From assembly GCA_022010055.1 (NCBI GenBank), contig CP091737.1, positions 310,001-374,000 of the forward strand: 64,000 bases of DNA, given 5' to 3'. The position numbers were made by a program, and so were the translations under genes. Below are positions 56,040 to 64,000 of this stretch, one piece after another. The first letter of the stretch is position 1. Every line of letters starts with the position of its first letter. The DNA comes from Treponema sp. Its GTDB lineage: Bacteria; Spirochaetota; Spirochaetia; Treponematales; Treponemataceae. The notes below the pieces were generated by a model. It was not told the origin of the DNA. It saw only the letters and a list, made by a program, of their open reading frames with translations, and did not search any database.

Positions 56040-56092
56040 GCTTATAAAGTATTCCTTGCGAAGGATTCCTGCGTATAAATTAGGCCGGTTCA

Positions 56093-57432
56093 TTATAAAA
56101 TATTAAAAAAAAGTCCTGCGCTTGCAGATACAGAAAGTCTTTTTGTTTTTGCCTGGCAGGACATTTTTATTTCTGTCCTTAAAGAATCAATTTTATCATT
56201 TATAATTACTGAAGTTGTTCCTGCGAAAAAACTTCCGGAGCAATTTTTTTTGTTAAAGGAAAGTTTTTGCCCGAATTTTAATTTTAACTTCTTGTCTTTT
56301 GGCGCGAATGTAAAACTGACTGTTTCAGCAGGGTTTGCAAGCCTGTATAAGTTGTAGCAGAAGCTGCCGGAAATTTTTTCTGCGGAATCAATTCCTTCTG
56401 CTGATATTATTAATTTTTGAGAAAAAGTGTTTTTTTGTGTAGAAAATTTATTTGCCCGGAAAGTTTTTTTTCAAGCCTGATTTGTTCATCTGATTGAATT
56501 TTTTGCTCTAAAAGGCACAGCGCTCCGAATTGAGTTTTTAAGTTTTTCAGAGGAAATGCTGTTATTGCCGGATTGATTTTTATCTGTCCCAGTGTTTTTT
56601 GCCGCGTTGAGCTTGCTGTAAAGAGCTCTTTGTCTGAAATGCAAAAAAAGGCAAAATTTAATAGAAAATGCTTTAATTTCAGTTGATTTTCACTTGAAAA
56701 CGTTGCCTGCGGTCCGCTGAAAAAATTCTGCTCATAAAAAAGATTTACAGTTTCAAGCGTTTTGAACCATGGTGTTATAAGCGATGCCTGGTAATTCGTT
56801 GCAAAAAAATGAGTTTCTGGAAAAAGTCTTGTTGCGCTGAACCATTTTGACGTAGTGTTCGATTTTACAAACTGTCCTGCCGTTGTTGAAAATGAAATAT
56901 GCGATTTTTTTCCGGTTTTAAGCTGAATCAATGCGGATTCAAGAAAGTCGTTTTTTTCGTTTGAATATAAAGTTACGTTTATTTTTTTTACAGGCGAATC
57001 TGTCTTTATTTTTAAGGAAGTGCTGAGCGCCAGAGGTTTTTCGCAGTTTGACGCTCCCGGAAGCGGAACAAAAAGCATTGAGGCGTCTGAAAAACTGTTC
57101 CGGATTGCAACGGTTGAGGAAGAAAGCGAAGGTTTTTTTAGCCTGGAAATTGCGCCTGATGGAGTTACAGTTCCGGCGACAACAGAAAACGGTACGGATT
57201 TTGCCTTGTCGTCAAAAAAGTTAAAAAAATCAATTGCCAGCCCCCATGCCGGAACAAAAAAATCTGGATTTTGGTTTAATTCTGTCTGCGGAATTTTCCA
57301 TGCGGTTTTTAGTGTCGCGCCGGAAACTGAATATTTTGCTGACACGGAAGGTACGGAATACTTTGTTTCCGCAGAAAAATTCTGCGCAAGGCACATAAAA
57401 ATCACGGTTAAAAATAAATTGCATTTTTTCAT
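56093..57432 (-). CDS. Hypothetical exported protein (one frameshift)
   Basis: A frame from the ATG at 57432 (signal LFLTVIFMCLAQNFSAE) runs to a stop at 56410. Adding one T in a TTTTT run near 56417 extends it by ~106 residues to a TAA at 56093-56095, with coding character kept (ISGSFCYNLYRLANPAETVS, KLKLKFGQKLSF). The ~447-residue product is Ser/Thr/Lys- and aromatic-rich with strand alternation, ending in a hydrophobic residue, so an outer-membrane barrel is possible. No family is recognised. Confidence 0.6.
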
Positions 57433-57487
57433 ACATATTTAACGCAGAAAAAATGCAATTTTTGAAGTAAATTACAATTTTTTTTAT

Positions 57488-58345
57488 TTATTTTGAAACA
57501 GTCGTGCTTGTTATGTAGCTTGAGCTGTTCTGGAACGAATCAATTTTTGAAATCTTTGTCCGCCAGTATTCAGCTTCGCTTTTTGTTGTGTAAGGTCCTA
57601 CCCTTACGCGGTAGAAAAGCTGCTTTTTGTTGTCCGTGTATGTAAACACATCGGCAGTAATCTGATTTTCGCCAAGCTTGTTTCGCGCTTCATCTGCTGA
57701 TTTTCTGCTTGTCAATGCTGAAACCTGAACCCAGTACTGAACGATTTCCGGTTCTTTTACGGAAGGCTTCGCTGATACGCTTTTGTTTTGCTCAGTCTTT
57801 GCGGTTTTTGCCGTATTTTTATGTTCAGGTTTTGCAGGCGCCTTTTGTTTTTCTGATACAGAATTTTTTACAGTAACGTTTGAACGTGGCTTAGAAACCT
57901 CAGGTTTTGAAGCCTTTGCTTCGGCTGTTTTTTCTGGCTCAGTCAAGACAATTGTGGTTGGTTTTTCAGAACTTTCGGCTTTTACAGTTGCGTTTTCGCC
58001 GAGCTTGTTCAACTCTGTTTTTTCTGAATAAACTTTTGCATTTTCTGCATAGATATTTACTTCTTCCGCGCGTAATTCTGTTTTTGCCGGGTTCGGAATT
58101 TCTTTTTCTGGAAGAACGCTGCTTTCTTCATCAGCTTTTTCATCAGGATTTGTTGAAGCCTGAAGCGGCGCAGATGGCGCAAGCGAAATCCATCCGTTGG
58201 ATGCTGTGCTGCTGTTTGTTACACGTGAATTGGCGATTGTTGCCTGCTTTGACTGCGGTGTGTAAAGTATAAGCGCTGCGCCTAAAACTACAAGTAAAAA
58301 TACACCGACAGCTGCAACTATCCATAAAGTTCTTTTCTGTTCCAT
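57488..58345 (-). CDS. Membrane-anchored SPOR-domain protein
   Basis: A 285-residue bitopic protein. One helix at residues ~8-28 (LWIVAAVGVFLLVVLGAALIL) is followed by ~180 residues of Lys/Glu/Ser/Thr-rich linker, then a SPOR domain: QYWVQVSALTSRKSADEARNKLG, ITADVFTYTDNKKQLFYRVRVG, YWRTKISKIDSFQN. Architecture is like FtsN or DedD, and it may act in septal wall metabolism. A separate SPOR protein is at 45274-46332. Confidence 0.85.
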   Translation of the reverse strand: MEQKRTLWIVAAVGVFLLVVLGAALILYTPQSKQATIANSRVTNSSTASNGWISLAPSAPLQASTNPDEKADEESSVLPEKEIPNPAKTELRAEEVNIYAENAKVYSEKTELNKLGENATVKAESSEKPTTIVLTEPEKTAEAKASKPEVSKPRSNVTVKNSVSEKQKAPAKPEHKNTAKTAKTEQNKSVSAKPSVKEPEIVQYWVQVSALTSRKSADEARNKLGENQITADVFTYTDNKKQLFYRVRVGPYTTKSEAEYWRTKISKIDSFQNSSSYITSTTVSK

Positions 58346-58454
58346 ATCGCATTCCTTTGCGGTCTGTCCCGCCCTTACTTTACTATCGGATTTTGAAAAG
58401 AAAACTTAATGAATTTTTTTAGTTTTATTTTAATGTTTGGTTTTGTTATTGAAT

Positions 58455-58605
58455 ATAATAAAAGCGTAGTCGGATTTCCAATTTGCTACAGATGGTTGAG
58501 CTCGCGCTTCGCTTGTAAAAATTGGGGTTGCTTCGCAACTTTAAATGGTTGAATCGCTCAAAATCTTCGCAATTTGTAAATCCGCCTGCGCTCCTGTTCG
58601 TTCAG
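58455..58605 (-). repeat. Dispersed imperfect palindrome, copy F
   Basis: Contains GCGTAGTCGGATTTCCAATTTG, a CTCGCGCTTCGCTTGTAA module, GAATCGCTCAAAATCTTCGC and AAATCCGCCTGCGCT. The most divergent copy with A. It overlaps the apparent 3' end of the CoaE gene and supplies its stop codon. Confidence 0.75.
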
Positions 58606-59189
58606 TAAATATTAATATGCAATCTTCCAGTAACCTTTCTAGTTGTTGTCCACGGTTTCGATTGGAATCCCGGTATTTTTGTATTTTGAAAAAAGATTTC
58701 GCTGTGTCCAAAAGCGGCTTAAAATCTGACGCAACGGCATTTTGTCGCGTTTTATGGCCCGTTTTAGGCGCACAAAAAATCTTGCCTTTACAAAAATTAT
58801 TTTATCGCACATTTTAAGAAGCTCCGGAGTTTTATAAAGAACCGTCGCGTTCAGTATTATATTTTTTCCGCAGTTTTTCCTTTTATAATTTTTTTAGTTT
58901 CTTCTATTATAATAGGATAAATTATTGATTCCTGTTTTTTAAGAAGCTCAGGACGCGGGAAAATTAATCTGCCAAGATTTCTGCGGTTCAGAGTTCCGTC
59001 CGGATTTTGCAGGGAAATATTTTCCGCGGCGGCTTGTTTTTCAAATGCCTTTAAAATTTCTGGCGTCGCTGTTTTTATAGCGTTGTGAACCTGCTCGTCC
59101 GCGTCAAGGCAAAGCCATCCGTTTTTTTCATACAGAGAAGATATGTAATTTTTTCCGGCGGCCATTTGTCCTGTTATGCAGATTATCAA
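58541..59189 (-). CDS. coaE: Dephospho-CoA kinase (two frameshifts)
   Basis: Last step of CoA synthesis. The N-terminus is MIICITGQMAAGKNYISSLY (P-loop GxxxxGKN, Asn in place of Ser/Thr), then GWLCLDADEQVHNA, RNLGRLIFPRPELLKKQESI and YPIIIEETKK. After an added A near 58862 come NIILNATVLYKTPELLKMCD, IIFVKARFFVRLKRAIKRDK and FWTQRNLFSKYKNTGIPIET. After a second shift near 58640, LERLLEDCILIFTE matches the family's C-terminal helix. The final residues (ADLQIAKILSDSTI) come from repeat copy F. It overlaps the polA end by four bases. Confidence 0.82.
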
Positions 59190-62091
59190 TGGAATTCTCC
59201 CCAGTTTTTGCCGTGCTCAATGCTTACGCGAAGCGGAACGTTAAGCTTGACGGCATTTTCCATTTTATCTTTTACCAGGGCGATTGTTTCTTCAATTGTT
59301 TTTTGCTCGTCTGGACATTCAAGAATAAGCTCGTCGTGTACTTGAAGAAGAAGTTTTGCTCCGTTGTTCATTTCTTTTAGAGCGGAATCTACTTCAATCA
59401 TCGCTTTTTTTACAATATCAGCGGCAGAACCCTGAACCGGCGTGTTGATTGCCATTCGCTCAGCGCCTGCCTTTTCAACCTTGTTTATGCTGTTGATGTT
59501 CATAATCGGACGGCGGCGGCCAAGGATTGTTTCAACATATCCGTTTGTTTCCGCATTCAAAATTGTCTGCGCCTTAAAATTTGTAATTCCTGCGTAAAGC
59601 TGGTCGTAGCTTGAGATAAACTGCGCGGCTTGCGTTCTGGAGATTCCCAGGTCGTTTGCAAGCCGGAATGCGCTCATTCCGTAGATTACACCGAAATTTA
59701 TGGTTTTTGCAGTCCGGCGCATTTCTGCGGTTACTTCTTCCGGTTTTACTCCAAAGATAAGGGCGGCGGTTGCTTTGTGAACGTCTGTTCCTTCAATAAA
59801 AGCCTGGCACATATTTTTGTCGCCGGAAAGATGGGCAAGCACAACCAGCTCAATCTGCGCATAGTCTGCGGAAATAAGGACTTTGCCTTCCGGCGCGGTG
59901 AATGAGCTTCTGATTCTGCGGCCGGCTTCGTTGCGGACAGGAATATTCTGAAGATTCGGGTCGCGGCAGGAAAGGCGGCCGGTGGCGGTTCCGGTCTGAA
60001 CAAAGTCTGTGTGGATTCTTCCGTTTGTCGGTCATCTCAGGCAGAGTTTCAACGTAGGTTGACTGAAGTTTTGAAAGCTCGCGGAATTCCAGAATCATTT
60101 TTGGAACAGAATCGTAATGCGCAAGTTCTTCCAGCACGGAAGTGTCCGTTGAGTAGCCGGTTTTGGTCTTTTTTTCCGGCTTTAATTTGCGCTCTTCAAA
60201 AAGAACTGTCTGGAGCTGTTTTGGCGAGGCGATATTGAAAGGATGTCCGACTTCTTTGTAGATTTCGTTCTCAATATTTTCAATTCCGTTTGTAAGTTCC
60301 GCGTTGTATTCGTGCAGGGCCTTGCTGTCAAGGTGAATTCCTGCAAGCTCCATGTTCGCAAGAATCGGAAGGAGCTGCATTTCCAGTTCAAAAAGTTTTT
60401 GCCGGCGTTCATCCTTGAATCTTTCTGAAAGGAATTCCCAGAGCTGGAGCGTGAAATCCGCATCTTCCGAAGCATAAGGAACTGCCTGGTCAAGCGGAAC
60501 ATCTGCGAATGTCTGGCCTTTTTTTACGATGCTTGAAAATTCGATTCCTTTAAGGTGCAAAAATGTTTCTGAAAGCCATTCAAGGCTGTAGGAATTTTTT
60601 CCGTTCCGGTCTGGATTCAAAAGCCAGGTCGCAATCATTGTGTCAATCAGCTTGCATTTGTATTCAATCTTATTGTTTTCAAAAAGTCCGTTGGAAGCAA
60701 GGGCTTTCAGGTCGAATTTTCCGTTGTGCATGATGATTTTTAAGTCTGGCTGATTAAAAATGCGTTTAAGCTCTGCAAACGCTGATTTTTTTTCGATTTT
60801 TTCTGAGTCAAAAAGCGACTGCTCGTCTTGCGCCAAAGGAATGTAGACCGCGCTGCCTTTTTTGTGGCAAAGGCTGAATCCCTGGATTTTGCAGGTGATT
60901 GTGTTCAGGCTGTCCGTTTCGCAGTCAAATGCGACTGTTCCTGCCGCATTTGCCGCGTCAATAAATTCTTTGAGTTCCTGAATGGACTGAACCGCGGCGT
61001 AGTTTCCTTTGTTCTGCACAGGTGGTTCTGCGCCGGGTTGAAATCAAAAAAGTCGGCGAGGTGCGCGGGGCGTTGCGGGGTGTCCCCGCTAGAGGGGGTA
61101 GGCGAAAATTCGGCAGAGCCGCCTTGCGGAGCGGCCGGAGTTGAGCCGAGGGGGAGAACTTGTTCTTCCCCGCTTTCGGATGCTGGTTCTCCGGTTTGTA
61201 AAGCCAGTTCTGAATATTGCTTTGCGTCCTGAAATGCGCCGTACTGTTCCAGAAGTTTTGCCGCGGCTGAAAAATTGTACTGATTTTTTTGAGCGAGCGC
61301 GGAGTTGATTTTTTCGCAGGGAACTGTTTCGCAGAGTTTTATTAATTTTTGTGAAAAATATGCGTTTTCTTTTCCGTCTGCGAGCTTTTTCTGCATTGCG
61401 CCTTTTATATTTTCAAGGTTCTGGTAGATTCCATCCAGGTTTTTATATTCCGCAAGCAGTTTTGAGGCGGTTTTTACGCCTACGCCTGCAACGCCCGGAA
61501 CGTTGTCCGCAGTGTCGCCATACAACGAAAGCAAATCCAGAAGCTGCTCCGGTTTGACTCCCCATTCGGCTTCTACGGCTGCGGAGTCTGTGACTTTCCA
61601 CATTGCGCCGGCATCCGGCTTTAGAATCTGTATGTTTTCGCAGACAAGCTGCATTAAATCCTTGTCGCCTGAAAGTATTCTGCAGGTTCGGCCGGTTTCG
61701 ACGCATTTTTTTGCGACGGTTGCAATTATGTCGTCGGCTTCGTAGCCATCGCACTGAAGGGTTGGAATTCCTAGCGTCTCAAGAATTTCGCAAATCCACG
61801 GAATCTGCGCATGCAGGTCTTCCGGAGTCTTGTTGCGGGTCGCTTTGTATTCCGGGTAGAATTCGTGTCTGAAGGTTTTTGTTTTTGAGTCCATTGCCGC
61901 AAAAAAATATGGGCCGGCTTGTAATGTTTTTAATACTGAATGAAGATTCCGGTAAAAAACCGAAAAGCGCGCTTATGTTTTTCGCCGTTTTGAATTGGTA
62001 AGAGGACGGTTGATGAAAGCAAAATAGCAGCGGTAAAATCAAACCGTAGGAATCAATGATATAAACTGTGTTTTTCGTCAAAATTAGCCAT
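59186..62091 (-). CDS. polA: DNA polymerase I (several frameshifts)
   Basis: 5'-nuclease domain: IIDSYGLI, RHEFYPEYKATRNKTPEDLH, CDGYEADDIIATVAK, ILSGDKDLMQLV and GDTADNVPGVAGVGVKTA. 3'-5' exonuclease: VAFDCETDSLN keeps the DxE pair, so proofreading may be active. Polymerase: DPNLQNIPVRNEAGRRIRSS, motif A SADYAQIELVVLAHLSGD, motif B MRRTAKTINFGVIYGMSAF and motif C LLLQVHDELILECP. Shifts occur near 60030, near 61040 and several times in the first 65 codons (61950-62091), where the start is uncertain (ATG at 62091 or TTG at 62081). An in-frame GC-rich insert of ~40 codons joins the first two domains. Confidence 0.93.
61060..61185 (-). repeat. GC-rich hairpin island inserted in frame in polA
   Basis: About 125 bp, much richer in G+C than the flanking gene. 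It has AGCGGGGAAGAAC/GTTCTCCCCCT, GGCTCTGCC/GCTCCGCAAGGC-like and AGCGGGGACACCCCGC stems. On the coding strand it reads EEQVLPLGSTPAAPQGGSAE then FSPTPSSGDTPQRPA. It lies exactly in the linker between the 5'-nuclease and exonuclease domains, where extra residues are tolerated. Confidence 0.7.
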
Positions 62092-62138
62092 AGGAACAGT
62101 TTACAGCATTTTTTTATTAAAAATTCATTAAAAATAAG

Positions 62139-62375
62139 CTTGACGGTAGGGCAAACGCATTATAAATAATTTAAGTAAACTTTGCGCGAAGGAACGGTTT
62201 CGTGGTCAAAAAAAACACTCTGATTGTTGAGACCGCGTGAGCGGGCAATTCTATAGTTACTTTGCAACAATCAGCGTGTAGCGCATTATTGCGCGATTTT
62301 TGAACCACGAAACCGTGACTGGGAGCAAGTTTTTTTGCTGAATACATTTATAATGCGTTTGCCCTGACTTGACGG
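62139..62375. mobile_element. MITE-like element, copy 2 (inverted relative to copy 1)
   Basis: Sequence from AGGGCAAACGCATTATAAAT (62148) to its complement ending at 62365 is the reverse complement of the element at 37781 with few differences. CTTGACGG flanks both sides (62139-62146 and 62368-62375), an 8-bp direct repeat. It sits between the divergent polA and pseudouridine synthase genes, its end lying ~14 bp before the latter's ATG. Confidence 0.92.
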
Positions 62376-62381
62376 AATTAT

Positions 62382-63124
62382 ATGGAAGATATTTTTTTGA
62401 GCCGCTTGCGCGTGTTCTGATTAATCATGGTTTTTTTGTTCGCTGCGGAGCGCGCGCAATTTTTGCGGAAAAAAATGACGTTCTTGTGAACGGCGAGCGC
62501 ATTCTGGAATGCGGGTTTCCTGTTAAAATTGAAAGGGATGAAAATTTTCTGTAAACGGAAATGCTCTTAAAAAAAGCAAAAAGCATCTTTACATTATGCT
62601 GAACAAGCCGGCCGGCTTTGTGTGTTCATTTGTAAGCGACAGGCATCCTGTTGTGTATGAGCTGGTTTCTTCTGTTGTTGTTTCTGAAAATCTTGGGAAA
62701 CTTCATTCGGTGGGGCGGCTTGACTGCGACACTTCTGGACTTTTGCTTTACAACAAACGGAAGTTTTTCGCATAAGGCGGCGGCTCCGGATTTTAAGATT
62801 GAAAAAAAATATTTTGTGCGGCTGGAAAAAACCGTTGAAGAAACCGGGCAGGCTGCGTATAAAAGAATGTTTGAGGAAGGCGTTGTTCTGCCTGCGGAGA
62901 AGAAAGCCGCGGAACAGAAGGCGCTGCCCGCTGCATTGGAGTTTTTAAGCGACCGGGAATGTGTGGTCGCTGTGCGCGAGGGACGGTTTCACCAGATAAA
63001 AAGAATGTTTATGGCTGTTGAAAACCGCGTTGAATTTCTTAAGAGGATTCAGTTCGGAAACCTGAAACTTGACGAAAATCTTTTGCCGGGACAGTTCCGC
63101 TTTGTGGATGCAGAGGAATTTTAA
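62382..63124 (+). CDS. RsuA/RluB-family pseudouridine synthase (three frameshifts)
   Basis: An ATG at 62382 begins MEDIFFEPLARVLINHG if one T is adjusted in a seven-T run; the S4-like segment GARAIFAEKNDVLVNGERIL follows. After a shift near 62545 comes HLYIMLNKPAGFVCSFVSDR and the catalytic-Asp motif VGRLDCDTSGLLL; after another near 62755 comes TNGSFSHKAAAPDFKIEKKY, VREGRFHQIKRMF and FGNLKLDENLLPGQFR. It modifies a uridine in rRNA. No Shine-Dalgarno is visible; the MITE abuts the start, so expression may depend on it. Confidence 0.85.
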
Positions 63125-63144
63125 GTCTGAATGCAAGAGGGATT

Positions 63145-63238
63145 GGAGGGGAAAGCCGCAGGCTTTTTGCGAGCGGAGCGGGCAATGAAACTCCGCAAAG
63201 CCCGACGGCAACTTGTTGCCGGCTTGCCCGTGTTTTTA
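63145..63238. repeat. GC-rich hairpin island upstream of purE
   Basis: Contains AAGCCGCAGGCTT, CGGCAACTTGTTGCCG and an outer pair CGGGCAA/TTGCCCG. Similar in design to the islands at 12140-12270, 43322-43445, 52688-52918 and 61060-61185. It may also end transcription of the upstream gene, though no T-run follows. Confidence 0.55.
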
Positions 63239-63333
63239 AATTGCTTTCTTACATTGCGAATGTTGTAAATTTGTGATAAAGTCAGTTATCGTTTTTGTAA
63301 AATTTTTGCGGAGAACAAAAACGAGGAGGACGA

Positions 63334-63831
63334 ATGAAAGTTGCGATTTTTTTTGGGTCAAAATCAGATACAGAAAAAATGAAAAAGGCTGCTGAAGTTC
63401 TTAAGGAATTTGGCGTTGAATATAAAGCTTTTGTTATTTCGGCTCATCGGGCTGGAGAGCTTTTGCACAAAACTGTAAAGCAGTGCGAGGCTGATGGTTT
63501 TGAGGTTATTATTGCCGGCGCGGGTCTTGCTGCCGCTCTTCCTGGCGTTATTGCCGGAATTACAACTTTGCCGGTTGTTGGCGTTCCTCTTGAATGTATT
63601 TCCGCCGGTTCAAACGGTCTTGGCGGAATGGACGCGCTTCTTTCTATCGTTCAGATGCCGCCGCAGATTCCGGTCGCGACTGTTGGTATTGGCAATGCAA
63701 AAAATGCCGCTTATCTTGCGGTTCAGATTCTTTCTATAAAATATCCGGAATTAAAGGAAAAGCTTCTGGCTTTCCGCAAAAAACTTGCAGATGATGCCGC
63801 TGCCGGTGTTTCTGTCGGAGTGGAACTGTAA
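63334..63831 (+). CDS. purE: N5-carboxyaminoimidazole ribonucleotide mutase PurE
   Basis: The 165-residue protein has FFGSKSDTEKMKKAAEVLKE, the active-site ISAHRAGELL, IAGAGLAAALPGVIAGITT, VPLECISAGSNGLGGMDALL and VGIGNAKNAAYLAVQIL. GAGGAGGACGA precedes the ATG. The SHRAG His and GxxxSD Ser/Asp are in place. Spirochaetal PurE proteins are often of the class II type that uses AIR and CO2 directly; I cannot decide the class safely. It overlaps purF by one base. Confidence 0.93.
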   Translation: MKVAIFFGSKSDTEKMKKAAEVLKEFGVEYKAFVISAHRAGELLHKTVKQCEADGFEVIIAGAGLAAALPGVIAGITTLPVVGVPLECISAGSNGLGGMDALLSIVQMPPQIPVATVGIGNAKNAAYLAVQILSIKYPELKEKLLAFRKKLADDAAAGVSVGVEL

Positions 63832-64000
63832 TGTCTGAGAACGAATTTTTGTACACTGAAAAAGATGATAAATTTCACGATGAGTGTGGAGTTGTTGGTG
63901 TTTATCTGACTACGGATGCTTCTAAGACTGAAACTTCTGATGAATCTCAGATGAATGCCGCGACGATGTGCTATTATGGTTTGTATTCCTTGCAGCACCG
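63831..64000 (+). CDS. purF: Amidophosphoribosyltransferase, N-terminal start (3' partial)
   Basis: The ATG shares an A with the purE stop (TAATG), so the genes are coupled. After a propeptide of 18 residues (SENEFLYTEKDDKFHDE), CGVVGVYL begins the Ntn-glutaminase domain with Cys as the mature N-terminal nucleophile; MCYYGLYSLQHR, the glutamine-site motif, follows at the window edge. It uses PRPP and glutamine in the first committed step of purine synthesis. The rest is outside the window. Confidence 0.93.
   Translation, partial: MSENEFLYTEKDDKFHDECGVVGVYLTTDASKTETSDESQMNAATMCYYGLYSLQH

Overview
The window looks like chromosome of a Treponema-type spirochaete, probably a host-associated (gut or rumen) species. 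This is inferred from a UPF0164/FadL-like outer-membrane protein beside an OmpA protein with FlgD-like repeats, a DUF5312-like protein, a FliL-like protein, a TrpXYZ-type ABC transporter, a moxR-bat aerotolerance operon, long-form PRPP synthase, AT-rich intergenic DNA and many short palindromic repeats. No search was run, so genus is likely and species is unknown.

Layout. 1-7.4 kb: M23 peptidase tail, ECF sigma/anti-sigma operon, FliL-like protein, a lipoprotein, a large Glu/Pro-rich membrane protein and a DUF5312-like protein. 7.5-11.9 kb: outer-membrane pair with a strong terminator. 11.9-13.2 kb: repeats, a tandem array built on the 3' end of tRNA-Asn, and a possible attenuator leader. 13.2-24.7 kb: acetolactate synthase, HD-GYP protein, adenylate kinase, an FGGY kinase-HAD fusion, PRPP synthase, Ca/Na antiporter, a solute-binding lipoprotein and an aminotransferase. 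24.7-31.6 kb: moxR-DUF58-bat operon. 31.6-39.4 kb: Smr and DnaJ proteins, IF-1, DksA, a hybrid histidine kinase with its response regulator, two PHP phosphoesterases and a lipoprotein. 39.4-45.2 kb: TrpXYZ-type transporter, NUDIX hydrolase, GpmI. 45.2-51.3 kb: SPOR and LapA-like proteins, miaB with a 3'-end repeat array, a HipA/CtkA-like kinase with a small partner, D-lactate dehydrogenase. 51.3-64 kb: DUF2442 protein, FolE2, FolD, surface proteins, SPOR protein, CoaE, PolA, a pseudouridine synthase, PurE and the start of PurF.

Two themes stand out. First, roughly thirty single-base indels interrupt otherwise well-conserved housekeeping genes, mostly at short homopolymers. This points to residual assembly error rather than gene decay, so I merged the pieces and give approximate shift positions. 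Second, the intergenic DNA is rich in mobile or self-copying small repeats: a ~215-bp MITE with perfect terminal inverted repeats and a 10-bp target duplication, with a second inverted copy; a six-copy ~190-bp imperfect palindrome; hairpin-rich GC islands, one inserted in frame in polA; and tandem arrays whose units carry copies of the 3' end of the adjacent gene (tRNA-Asn, miaB, possibly the NUDIX gene). The 3'-end-copying arrays are the best candidate for something undescribed.

Metabolically the window joins fermentation and glycolysis (GpmI, D-LDH), branched-chain amino-acid entry (IlvB), PRPP to purine synthesis (Prs, PurE, PurF), folate (FolE2, FolD) and CoA (CoaE). Envelope maintenance and stress functions are represented by the Bat operon, DksA, the ECF system and c-di-GMP turnover.
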